From NCBI RefSeq assembly GCF_000321225.1, contig NW_004450466.1, positions 1,289,423 through 1,353,422 of the forward strand: 64,000 bases of DNA. The letters run 5' to 3'. A program made the translations under genes and the position numbers. The notes beneath the pieces are model-generated. The model was given only the letters and a program-made list of their open reading frames with translations, was not told where the DNA came from and made no database searches. This document shows, in pieces, positions 40,172-50,755 of this stretch; the stretch's first letter is position 1, and every line of letters begins with the position of its first letter. The DNA comes from Odobenus rosmarus divergens. Lineage: Eukaryota > Chordata > Mammalia > Carnivora > Odobenidae.

Positions 40172-41949
40172 CTAAAATAAACAGAATTAGAAGTTACTGG
40201 CACATGAGGTGGCTGCCATGAACATACGGCTCAGCAGCACATGAAAATATAATAATACAGACTATCATTGTTCATGTTTTAGTCAATAGGATCTGACATT
40301 TTCAGTAGTCAGCGAGTTCATCCAGAATGTGGAATCATGAAACATCAAAGCTGAAAAAGTCCCCTTCTATTATCGAACTCAGCCCCTACATTTTGCAGAT
40401 GACAAAACTGAGGCCCAGCAAGGCAGGATGATGAGCCCTAGGTTTCCAGGCTAGCAAGAGCTTCTATAACTTTGCTTTTCCCCAAGGTGATCATGATCAC
40501 GATTACATTCCTTCATAAAACATGGCCACTGGTACAGAGCCAGATGATCTGTGTGACGGCCATGAAGCACAATTAAGGTTAGAGGATCCTTGAATTGTTC
40601 ACAGTTCCCCCAGAGTATTCTTTCATATCTAACCAGGATATTTTTTCTAAGTGTTCATTTTATCAACAGAAAACCATTATACCCAGATTGGTTTTCTTAA
40701 TGCAATGCTGCCAACTTCAGTGATTTTAATTAGAAGTCAAGTCCCTTTAGTTTCCCCACCGTAAAACAGAACCATTATATTGCTCTTCCTTGAAATGTGT
40801 GCGATATAGTGCACTCAGCAGTGCTGTCAAGAACTCTGGAAATCAATGTGGTATATATACACAATGGAATATTATGCAGCCATCAAAAGGAATGAGATCT
40901 TGCCATTTGCAATGACGTGGATGGAACTGAAGGGTGTTATGCTGAGTGAAATAAGTCAGTCAGAGAAAGACATGTATCATATGACCTCACTGATATGAGG
41001 AATTTTAATCTCAGGAAACAAACTGAGGGTTGCTGGAGTGGTGGGGGGTGGGAGGGATTGGGTGGCTGGGTGATAGACATCGGGGAGAGTATGTGCTATG
41101 GTGAGCACTGTGAATTGTACAAAAAAAATGAATCACAGATCTGTACTTCTGAAACAAATAATGCAATATATGTTAAGAAAAAAAAGAAGAAGAAGATAGC
41201 AGGAGGGGAAGAATGAAGGGGGGGAAATCGGAGGGGTAGATGAACCACAAGAGATGATGGACTCTGAAAACCAAACTGAGGGTTCTAGAGGGGAGGGGGT
41301 GGGGGGATGGGTTAGCCTGGTGATGGGTATTAAAGAGGGCACGTTCTGCGTGGAGCACTGGGTGTTATGCACAAACAATGAATCATGGAACACTGCATCA
41401 AATACTAATGATGTAATGTATGGTGGTTAACATAACAATAAAAAAAATTATTAAAAAAAAAAAGAACTCTGGAAATCAGAAGTTTTACATGGGAATTTTC
41501 AGTATGTCATCCCATTAGGAGCCAAGGGAAGTAAGTCATAGTGGAATTCTGTACCTGGTCTTAAATCTATCTCCTTGGAGCTACAAAGCGATAAACTCAG
41601 ATAAAAGTTCAGCACAATGCTGGGTGAGGAAGTCACTGTCCACCCATCTCCACCCCTACTGTATAAACCTATAGAGGGCTTACCTCTAAGGACTTACCCA
41701 AGATGATCTTCCAACTCTGACAACTATTATCCTTAAAATTATGTCTGTATCCTAGTTTAGTCTATATTGACACCTGTCATATATATAATTTGGTTTATCT
41801 TTCAGAATTGAACCAGAGGCTCTCTTGGAGAACCTAAATTTCTTATTCCTGTGTCTCTTTTTATTTCCCCATCTTGCCCTCTTTTATCTCAAGAATAAGT
41901 GCAGTGTATATGAAGAAGTATGGAAAATATTAAATTGAAAATCACTTAC
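40172..41949 (-). other. UNC13C: UNC13C intron, 1.8 kb, with young L1
   Basis: This intron lies between the 6-nt microexon and the 72-nt exon. About a third of it is an L1 3' end (40846-41461) inserted antisense to the gene. The remainder is unique sequence. Confidence 0.85.
40846..41461 (+). mobile_element. Young L1 3' end between UNC13C exons
   Basis: A 5'-truncated L1 (from atgtggtatatatacacaat) has the two-module 3' UTR. The target-site duplication aagaactctggaaatca is essentially exact at 40829-40845 and 41462-41478. It is inserted antisense to UNC13C, 0.5 kb from the microexon. Confidence 0.96.
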
Positions 41950-41955
41950 CATAGC
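41950..41955 (-). CDS. UNC13C: UNC13C 6-nt microexon (Ala-Met)
   Basis: On the minus strand the sequence reads ...cttggaatcttcag|GCTATG|gtaagtgatt: a pyrimidine-rich acceptor with a ctgac branch-point-like site about 24 nt upstream, six exonic bases, and a near-perfect donor. The upstream exon ends ...Arg-Asp-Val in phase 0 and the downstream exon starts Thr-Leu-Ala-Ala in phase 0. Inserting Ala-Met restores the D-V-A-M-T-L-A-A order I recall for Munc13-3; Munc13-1 has a similar Leu-Ala-Met at this place. Skipping it would delete two residues without a frameshift, so it could be alternatively spliced. No TGC (SRRM4-type) motif lies in the last 45 nt before the acceptor; the nearest is about 60 nt upstream. 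The call depends on splice-site strength and protein continuity, because six bases carry no homology by themselves. Confidence 0.8.
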
Positions 41956-43105
41956 CTGAAGATTCCAAGTGTCAGAGGAAACAAAGCGTAAATAATTATA
42001 AATAAGAAATGTGAGCAGAGAGTATAATGATGTTAAAATAAACTTAACACTTTAAAATAATGTCCACACTATAATGGCAGAAATATGAGCTGTACAGACA
42101 CGTCATGCTTTTCAGTGTAAGATCTTTCCAATCAAGGTTTTATCTTTCCTAATTTAAAGCCAAAGTGATGGTTTTCAGATGATGATTTTCATAGTAAAAT
42201 TAAAAATTGCTGATTATGAGAAATTGTGTACATTGTTGCAAAAAGGGAAATTTCTAAAAAAAATGGATAAAACATACTTTTAGGTCATAAACTACTAAGA
42301 CTATGCCTCCATAAAAAAAATGTGAAGACAATTGAGATAATAGAAAACATGCTGGTAGGCTATTTGTTTTTAGAATCTAATGCATGCCATTATCAATTCT
42401 TTGCATCTTCAGGTGGTCCCCAGCATATTTTGTTATAAGAGAGTTTGAGTTATTGAAAGTTATGTTCTGGCTTCATAAAGGTTTTAATAACTTGGGAGCC
42501 ATAGATTTCCTTAGATAGTGGAATCACTTATTAATGTGACTAGATCTTAATAAAGAATTGGTTAATATTATCTGCTGCTTTTTAAAGTAGAAAAAGTTTG
42601 GGTTAAGGGGAGGAAGTTCGAATCAAGACTCAAAGTGTGCTTTAAACTTGTGGTCATTTGAGACATTGTACATATCAAAGCCCAGTTGCAGCAGCTCACT
42701 TGGCATGCTGTGTGACTTTTGCTCAATTATAGTGCCATTTTAACTCAGTTTGTAATTTCAACCAATATAAAAATCTGTCAGGTGGTGTCTGTCTGGCTCC
42801 GTAGGTACAGCATGCAACTCTTGATCTTGGGGTCATAAGTTCAAGCCCCACACTGGGGGTGGGGGCGCGGCGGGGAGAGAAGCAAAGCTTAAAAAAAAAA
42901 AAAAAGCTGTCAAAAGTTTCGAGTTATTTCATTCACCTAAAAGATTTTAAAGAAATGATAAATGCAATACTTGGTAGAATCCAGCACCTTATATATTTTA
43001 TTCTATGAAATACAGGCAAGGCACTTAATGAGAAGGCCAAAACGACAGCTAATGAAGAAAACAGGGACACATTTTTTTAAAGAGAATGCAACAGGAGTGG
43101 CTTAC
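41956..43105 (-). other. UNC13C: UNC13C intron, 1.15 kb, with old tRNA-type SINE
   Basis: This intron lies between the 68-nt exon and the microexon. It carries a diverged tRNA-derived SINE at 42780-42906. The remainder is unique AT-rich sequence. Confidence 0.85.
42780..42906 (+). mobile_element. Diverged tRNA-derived carnivore SINE, older type
   Basis: The head is tRNA-like (ctgtctggctccgtaggtac, then catgcaactcttgatcttgg and gttcaagccccacac) with a G-rich stretch and an A-tail. It lacks the long CT block of the younger copies. Confidence 0.8.
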
Positions 43106-43173
43106 CACATCTCGTACAATAGGCAAAGTTTTTTTCCTGCGCAGATCTGGCATACTGTCAATGCCATAAAGTC
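43106..43173 (-). CDS. UNC13C: UNC13C internal exon, basic linker upstream of C1
   Basis: Read on the minus strand, this 68-nt exon gives two bases completing a Gly codon and then 22 codons, [22 protein letters not shown]. This resembles the Ser-Met-Pro-Asp-Leu-basic segment that precedes the C1 domain in brain Munc13 proteins. Munc13s prime synaptic vesicles at the presynaptic active zone by opening syntaxin-1. The donor is GATGTG|gtaagc. The acceptor is a T-rich tract ending in cgag, an unusual G at -3. The exon ends in phase 0, and the next coding bases (Ala-Met) lie in the microexon at 41950-41955. A plus-strand open frame that overlaps it is a shadow. The UNC13C paralogue call rests on my memory of family sequences and on the agreement of all six exons. 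The preceding exon was not found in the window. Confidence 0.9.
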
Positions 43174-46100
43174 CTCGAAAAAAAATGAAAGGAAAAACAG
43201 GAATGATTTCAATGGGAACCGGACTTCCTTTAAGAAAAAAAATCCCCGTTCATGGTAAAAAGGCTGTGAAAAAAGATGAAATGTATACCATGCTTTTCAA
43301 CTGGTTCACAAAATAAGAACGATCCAAGCCTCTAAGACTTCACCCAGGGAGAAGGAGAAAGACTCTAGCTACCAAAGTGATCACTTGTATTTTTGGATAG
43401 TTCTATATACATTGAAACTTTAAAAAAAAAATGGCTTGATTTGACACACACTTTTTCTGTCAATATCACAGAGAAGATTAAAAAAAAATTGTTAGTTATA
43501 TGAAACTTTGTATCTCCAGGAAGAAATAGAATCAAACCATGGTTAGTGTAAGGTGTAAGTTTGGTCCTCAATGGTAAAATAATTACCTGTGTTTGTAAAA
43601 CTATCATTCTTTTTTAATGTGTTACATCTTTACAGATTAAACCCCAAAGTGGTATCTCAAAGAGCCATAGCTGCATTTAAAATATTTGTGATAACCCTTA
43701 TACCAGAATTTTCACTTACCTGAATTTATCCCATGGAAAAATGCCAACAAGAGATTAATTTGTTGTACAAGAATATTCACTGTGACATTTCTTTTTGTAA
43801 TAGCAATAAAAGTTGGGTAACCTAAGTATTTATTGAAAGAATTATATTATTCAATGGGAAGAACATAATAAAGTGAATGAGTTAAATATATATGTGTATA
43901 AATGGAAAATATTCACAGTATGTTAAGTGAAAAAAGCAAGTCTGCATATTAGTAAGTTTAATATTATACCATGTTTTTGTGTTTATACATGTACAGAAAA
44001 TATCTAGAAAGATATTCATTAAATTGATAACCAGAGATACCTTTGCCGAGTGATACTGTGTGGAAGAAAAAGGGAAGATTCTCATTATGTTATAAATTTG
44101 GTAATAGTCAATGTTTTTCTACTAAGCATTGCCATTTTTGCAATTTAAAATAATCTTAAAACATAGTCATTTTTGTTTATTAAAATGAGTTTAATACATT
44201 GAATTTGATTTTTGTTGCATCTAAGCTAGTAATTTTATACAACCAAAAATGTGCTTGAGTCACTGATGACAGCTTTGCCTATGCTCACTTGACCTACAGA
44301 ACTCCTGCTTAACTCTAGCTTAAAGTCAACTTTTTTCACCAGGAACACACAATTGAAAGGTCGGGGTATTAGGTAGGCACCTCTGCTACTGGAACAGGCC
44401 ACAACAGCCGAGAATATGTTATCAGCATCTCACAGTCCAGTTTTTCTCTGACACAGAGATGGCCCCTTTGCTCCTGCTGCTTAGCTTAATAAAGGGAAAG
44501 TTTTGCCTTATTGAATTTTTCTTAGTAGCCATGGTCTTAACTCTAATACTTCTAGTTGCATTAATCACTAGCTTGATGATTTTGAATTCACTGAATTATC
44601 ATACAACTCATGTGAAATAAGAGAAGTAAAATATTAATAAGGATAGAATGATAATAAACAGTAACATTATAACTTGTATGTTTGAAAGTAAAGATCAAAT
44701 CCAGTAATAAATGTGAAATATTAAAACCACAGCACATGAGTAAGAAGGATGTCAATGTTGAACGAATTATACTTAAGTTCATGAATTTCAACAAAAAGTT
44801 ATCTTTAGGTTAGATCATAGAACACAGGAAAAGAGTAACAGTGGGGCAGGAATCAAGACAGATGAGAGAAAGAAGAGCAAAAGGAGAAACAACAGGAGGG
44901 AAGATAGTATGGGTGGCAACATGTGTGGGTGGATGACACTTGAGATCCTGTCCACCACTGACTCTACAAGAGTTCATACAGTTTCCATCATTGCCCAGAA
45001 TAATGCCAACTGACATTCTCTAGACCAATGACTGTGGTAGTCACAATGACAGTCAAATATCAAGACTGAGATCACAAAAAACAATCATTAGCAGTACTCT
45101 CTTATGAACTGCAAGAAATGGCAACATCAAGTGGGGAAAAGGGTAAAGAACTCTTCTTTTCAACACCCATCTTCAGAAAGTGAACCAACTACTCCAACAG
45201 TGTAACTTCTTGCTTCCCTCCTATTCCCTTTCCATGTTCTTCCATTCTCCCTACCAGTTCATGCTTGCCTCTGCCAAATCCCAAACATCACATTCATGGG
45301 AAAAGGGTTATGGAAGTGGGTTTCTAGAAGGATCTTTTGAGTTACATTTGCTTCAATATAAGGCTCTGGTTCAAAGTGGTTTTTATTTTCTACCCCTTGT
45401 GAAGAGACTTAATGACATAAAGTGTAATTAATAAATGTCTTTCCACCACATTACATGGCAATCATACTAACTAGCTGCCTTCAAGTGTTTTTGAAATGTT
45501 CTGATTATTAAATAATGTGACTTTAATAACTAGGTAAAGAAACACATCCAATTGTTATAATGGTTGATAAAGTGATTTATAAACTACAAAATGTAACATA
45601 TAGATGGGTGCTGTGTTTTCTTTCTCTCACTAATGACTTCTTTGTTTTCCTTCTGACAGAACTTAATTCAAATTCTTAAGAACACCTAAAATTTTGAGCA
45701 TATACACACAAATTCAGGAATCAGTTACACACACATATTTTCTTAGGTGTTACACTTTACTCCTTTGCTTGTCTCATCAGAACAGAGAAGGCCAAGGACC
45801 CAGGCCAAACCTGAGCATTATAGAATAATGAGCCCAAGTTAGAAGACATGGATCCAAAATTTATCTGTCCCGAGTTTGTCATTAATTTCATCAAACCCAT
45901 ATTTTGTCATTTGTAAAACTGCAATGCAATAAAAATGTTCGCTTAATCTTTACAGCCTTAAAAATGCTCAAAATCACATTGTGTTTCCTTATACTTTTAG
46001 CTTTCCATTATTACTATGTATAAACATGTCCTTTCATTTGCTTATTCAACAAGTAATAGCAAAACTTTTATTGCAAATCTGAGTCTTAAAAAAGAAAAGA

Positions 46101-46251
46101 AAGGTTTCCCTAATGGCCTCACCTCAAGAGTGGAGAAGCGCTTGGTAAATACTATAAAGCTCTCTAACAAATGAAAAAGTTTTTGTAATATTTATTGAAA
46201 GTGTTCCTAACCAAGAGACATCTGGGAGAGATTAAATTAAAAATGGTGAAG

Positions 46252-46450
46252 GGGTGCCTGGGTGGCTCAGCTGGTTAAGCCACTGCCTTCAGCTCAGGTC
46301 ATGGTCCCCGGGTCCTGGGATCGAGTCCCGCGTCAGGCTCCCTGCTCGGCAGGAAGTATGCTTCTCCCTCTGACCCTCCCCATTCTCATGCTCTCTCTTC
46401 TCACTTTCTCTCTCTCAAATAATAAAATCTTTAAAAAAATAAAAAAATAA
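46252..46450 (+). mobile_element. Can-SINE
   Basis: The head gggtgcctgggtggctcagc, a CT-rich body, aaataataaaatctttaaaa and an A-rich tail are flanked by aaaatggtgaag on both sides. Confidence 0.95.
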
Positions 46451-46957
46451 AAAATGGTGAAGACCAGAGGTATCAATATATAAATAAATCATTGACTTTC
46501 TAGGCAAGATCAAGTTCAGGGAGATCAGTTAAAATCTAGAAGAAACTAGCTAGGCTCAATGATGAAGAGCTCAGGAAGAGTCATCAAGACAGGCAATAGC
46601 AGACAAGAAACTCCTTTTTTTCATGTTCCTTATACATGTATATACACACACACACATACATACATTTTTCCTTTTTTTAGGAAGATATAAAATATCTATC
46701 CCAGTTGGTCTAGAGTTGTTACCATTATTTGGAAATGCTTTCACTCTATTCCAAGACAGTATTATCTTCATGTCAGAAACGCTGTATCACTGGATAAAAT
46801 AGTCCCAATCCTCCCCAAACAGCCCCTCTTCAACTATTCAAGAGTTCTCCCTAGGAAAAAGGAATCTTTTATACTGCAGGCATTACAAATGGGATGAAAA
46901 TATCAGATCTATGGAAATATCTGGGAAGTCAATCATCACATAAAATTGACAAAATGG

Positions 46958-47109
46958 GGGCGCCTCAGCGGCTCAGTCAGTTAAGCATCTGACTCTTGAT
47001 CTCAGCTCAGGTCTTGATCTCAGGGCTGTGAGTTCAAGTCCCATGTTTGGCTCCATGCTGGGCATGGAACCTATTTAAAATAAATAAATAAACAATAAAA
47101 TTTTAAAAA
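46958..47109 (+). mobile_element. Can-SINE, older short form
   Basis: The head ggcgcctcagcggctcagtc and body gttcaagtcccatgtttggc are followed by an AAAT-rich tail. It is flanked by tgacaaaatgg. The CT run is absent. Confidence 0.9.
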
Positions 47110-48372
47110 TGACAAAATGGATAAAATTTCATAAACTGTGATGTCTTCTAATTCATTATGTTTTATATTACATAGTTCATATTTTTCAGTTTTATTTCTT
47201 AGTTATTTGCATAATTAAAAGGAGTTTACTGAGTTTAGTAAAATTGGAGATATGAGAGTATATTGCTGTATACTTTGACTCAGATTCAGTTGACCATCTT
47301 GTTACAGAACACAATACACATTATCTAAAAGATATATATTCTGTAATTGTTAAAGAATCTGATGTCTAAGGTAGAAGGGGTAAGAGCTGATTTTAATATA
47401 TATTAATAATTATCTGATAATATACTGAATATATATTGATTGGAAAAGAACTCTGAGAAGGCACCAAGAGTATCATGTAGAAACTATCAAACAGATTTTC
47501 CAAAAGTAGTACTTTCCGATTATGGGATAAAGGTATGCTGTTTCCATACGTGGGCGGTTGATGGTTAATTGGCAATATTCACAGACTACCTAATATCCAT
47601 TAGAAATCAGAAAATTAGTAGACTCTGTTTATAGGCAAAGGAGTTGTTAAATTAATTGAAGACTATAAGCCTAAAAAAAAACAGATCACAGTGCTTCTGT
47701 TTATTTCTGTGTTTCCAAGACAATTATTGAGCAGGGCTATGTAATTAATCTTTTTTAGCATTATGGAACACTAAGGCAATGTAAAAGATTAATAATGAAT
47801 CATTCTAAGTCCCTCTCCTGTAATACAGCTGTCTTCTTTCAGACTTTTAAAAAACAATTCTTTGTATTTAGTTACTTAATGGTAAACATACAGTAATTTA
47901 TTTTGTTTTTGCTTAATGTCATATATTTTACATAACATTTTAACAATTTTCCTGATGATCATTATAAACTTTAATTATTCACCTGCACCTTATGAGGATA
48001 TGTTATTCAGAATATTCTTTTTTCACCTTTTTATTTTTATTATTGTCAACACTGAATGAGCTATTTGTGTCTGTGTAATTGGATAATTCACTCCCCATAT
48101 CCAATTAATCACCAATTCCTAAAGATTTTTTGATTCCATATTCCATCACAATTAACACACCATCTGTCATAAGATATAGCATTATGTATTTATATGTTAG
48201 GGGGAAAATCAAATTAATCTCTGACACTGTGCTTTCTTAGCAAGTAGAATTTAAATTGTGTATTTATTCAAAAGCCCCCTCTTAAACTGACTTCATCTAC
48301 AGAATAGATGTGTCATATTTTCAATCGTTTTTCTATACATGAAAATAAAAATATCAACAAAATAGTTATTCC

Positions 48373-48640
48373 TTAAGTTTCTCGTTCAGAGTCCAGCTTT
48401 TTAGAATTACTCTTCAACAAAAAATTGTCAATGTCTCGGTCTTTGTCCAAATTATGGTCTTTTAAGTCATCAAGAGCAATGGTAATGTAGCATTTTATAA
48501 AATAGCACTTCGTTATCGTTCCTTTTATTCCAAGAAGTGGGCAGCTCTGCTGCAGATACTGATGTTGGTAGGCTCTCAATCTCACCGAAAGCTTCAAAGG
48601 AGATAAACAGGTCTCTTAAACTTCCTCAAATCATCCTAAT
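48373..48640 (-). pseudogene. Unidentified coding-like patch (possible processed pseudogene)
   Basis: On the minus strand one frame reads through about 45 codons with protein-like composition (SFEAFGEIESLPTS), then stops. A second frame continues with LDDLKDHNLDKDRDIDNF and ends at a stop shortly after. That would fit one ancestral frame broken by an indel. I do not recognise the protein. It does not match the UNC13C exons expected here. No poly-A tail or target-site duplication was seen. It may be chance. Confidence 0.25.
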
Positions 48641-49511
48641 TTTTCTCTGGACTAAAACATTAAGAAAATGCAATTATCCAGCCCATACCATCAGCAATAA
48701 CAACAAAATTACAACACTTTTCCAGGACACTTTTAGCTAAGTTTATAAATATACAGACAATGGAACTCTTGTAATTGCTGCTCGGTTACCAATGTTTTTA
48801 AGACACCATCGATTGGATGCATCTTGATATTTTATAATGCATAAAAATGGATGTTGTAGAATTGATAAAATATAGTACTTTTGGCATCTCCCTCCTGAAA
48901 CCCCACACAAATACTGCTCTTTTTTTTGCCTTACTATTTTAGCTCATCTCTTAGATTTTTTTTTTTTGCCAGCTCATTTTTTTTAATTGCCAACAGTTCT
49001 TTTCCAGAATACAAATCTAAACATATTTTTTTTTCATATTCAACATCCCTTATTGCTTCCAAGATAGAGAACAAATCCCTTTCCATCCCAGCAAGATACG
49101 ACTGCCCCTCCCATCTCCTCTCCTCTGAGTTCTCCCTCTACTTTTTTGTTCCAGCTGTCCCGAATGCCTTTGTATATCCCCAGAGACCTCAGACTATTCC
49201 CTCCCTTGTCTGTTTTCACTCCACTATTTTCTCTACTGGTACTGGCCTCCTTGGTGGCACAGGCTCACACTTACCTCTCTTAAATAAAATTTGAATGTAA
49301 CTTTTAAGGTACCTCCTCCCCATCTCAATTAACTGCACCTCTCTATGAGCTCACCCTCAGGGATTCACAGTGGGAGGGGCTGGGTAATGAGCAGAGGAGG
49401 GGAGGGGAAATCACGACTCCTGGCCTCTTAGATGGGCTTAGCAGCAGCTGTGTGGAGTCAAAGCAAATATTTGTTACTAACAGAGGATAGCACACTTTTT
49501 AGTTGAACTGG

Positions 49512-50035
49512 AGCAGAAATGCTTTTATTTAAAATTTTAATTCCAGTGTAGTTAATGTACAGTGTTATATTAGTTTCAGGTGTACAATACAGTAATTCAA
49601 GTTCCATACATTATTCAGTGCTTATTATGATAAATGCACTCTTAATTACCTTCACCTATTTCACCCATCCTCCCAGCCACCTCCTCTCTGGTAACCACAG
49701 TTTGTTCTCTATAACTAGGACTCCAGTTGTTTTTGGCTTGTCTCCCCCCGCCCCTTTTATTTTTCCTTTGTTTGTTTAGTTTCTTAAATTCCACCTATTA
49801 GTGAGATCATACGGTATCTGTCTTTGGCTGATTTCACTTATTGTACTCTCTAGCTCGACCCACGTTGTTGCAAATGGTGAGATTTCATGCTTTTTTAGGC
49901 CTAGATGATATTCTATTTTGTGTGGGTGTGTATATATACCACATCTTTATCCATTCATCTATCGATGGACACTTTGGCTGCTTCCATAATTTGGCTATTG
50001 TAGATAATGCTACTGTAAACATAGGGGTGAAGCAG
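49512..50035 (-). mobile_element. L1 3' end, minus orientation
   Basis: The plus strand begins with 3' UTR complement (agtgttatattagtttcagg) and runs into ORF2 complement (catctttatccattcatcta, ttggctattgtagataatgc). It is the only L1 found in the same orientation as UNC13C. agcagaaa lies at both ends. Confidence 0.9.
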
Positions 50036-50293
50036 AAAAACTTCTGAGAACAATTGTTCTAAGGCTTCTGTTATAACCTCTGTAAAACTACCTTCTGTTT
50101 GTTTACGTGGATGTCCCCACTAGAATTTATGTTTCAAAAAAATGACAAATCTTACTCATTTCTAACTCCCTAGGGCCAACTCTGGCATGTGGCAGGGAGA
50201 AATAAAAGGTTGAGGTTCAAGTGAATAGGCCTTGACACCAGAGAGATTATCCATTAAATAAACCATTGTCTTGACTTAAAAATTAAGAGTCTT

Positions 50294-50500
50294 GGGGTGC
50301 CTGAGTGGCTCAGTCGTTAAGCGTCTGCCTTCGGCTCAGGTCATAATCCCAGGGTCCTGGGATCGAGCCCCGCATCAGGCTCCCTGCTCCGGGGGAAGTC
50401 TGCTTCTCCCTCTTCCACTCCCCCTGCTTGTGTTCCCTCTCTCACTGTCTCTCTCTGTCAAATAAATAAAATCTTTAAAAAAAAAAAATTAAAAAAAAAA
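50294..50500 (+). mobile_element. Can-SINE
   Basis: The head ggggtgcctgagtggctcag, a CT-rich body, aaataaataaaatctttaaa and an A-tail are flanked by aaaattaagagtctt and aaaattaagattctt. Confidence 0.95.
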
Positions 50501-50639
50501 TTAAGATTCTTATCTTTGAAAGAGTACCTGGAAAGAGCAAGACCAAAGCCTGAGGACCAGGGAGAAAGTCAATGACCTCACACTGAAGTGAGTTAGCAGG
50601 CAAGGGCTTTGTCACCGGAAGATAAGAGCCTTGTTACTA

Positions 50640-50755
50640 GACCAGTAAATACTTTTTAACCTTTATGAATCTCAGTTATCTTATATGGAAAATTGAATGA
50701 CTGTCTCTGTAACATTTTTGGGAGCTTTGAGATAATATATTTAGGTAGGTTATAT
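50640..50755 (+). mobile_element. MIR-like fragment, plus orientation
   Basis: It reads tgaatctcagttatcttata then gctttgagataatatattta, a diverged MIR core and 3' part. Confidence 0.45.

Noticed and set aside
42962..43258. 98-codon plus-strand frame over the 68-nt UNC13C exon
   Set aside because: It is the reverse complement of a real exon with a K/N-rich remainder, a shadow frame.
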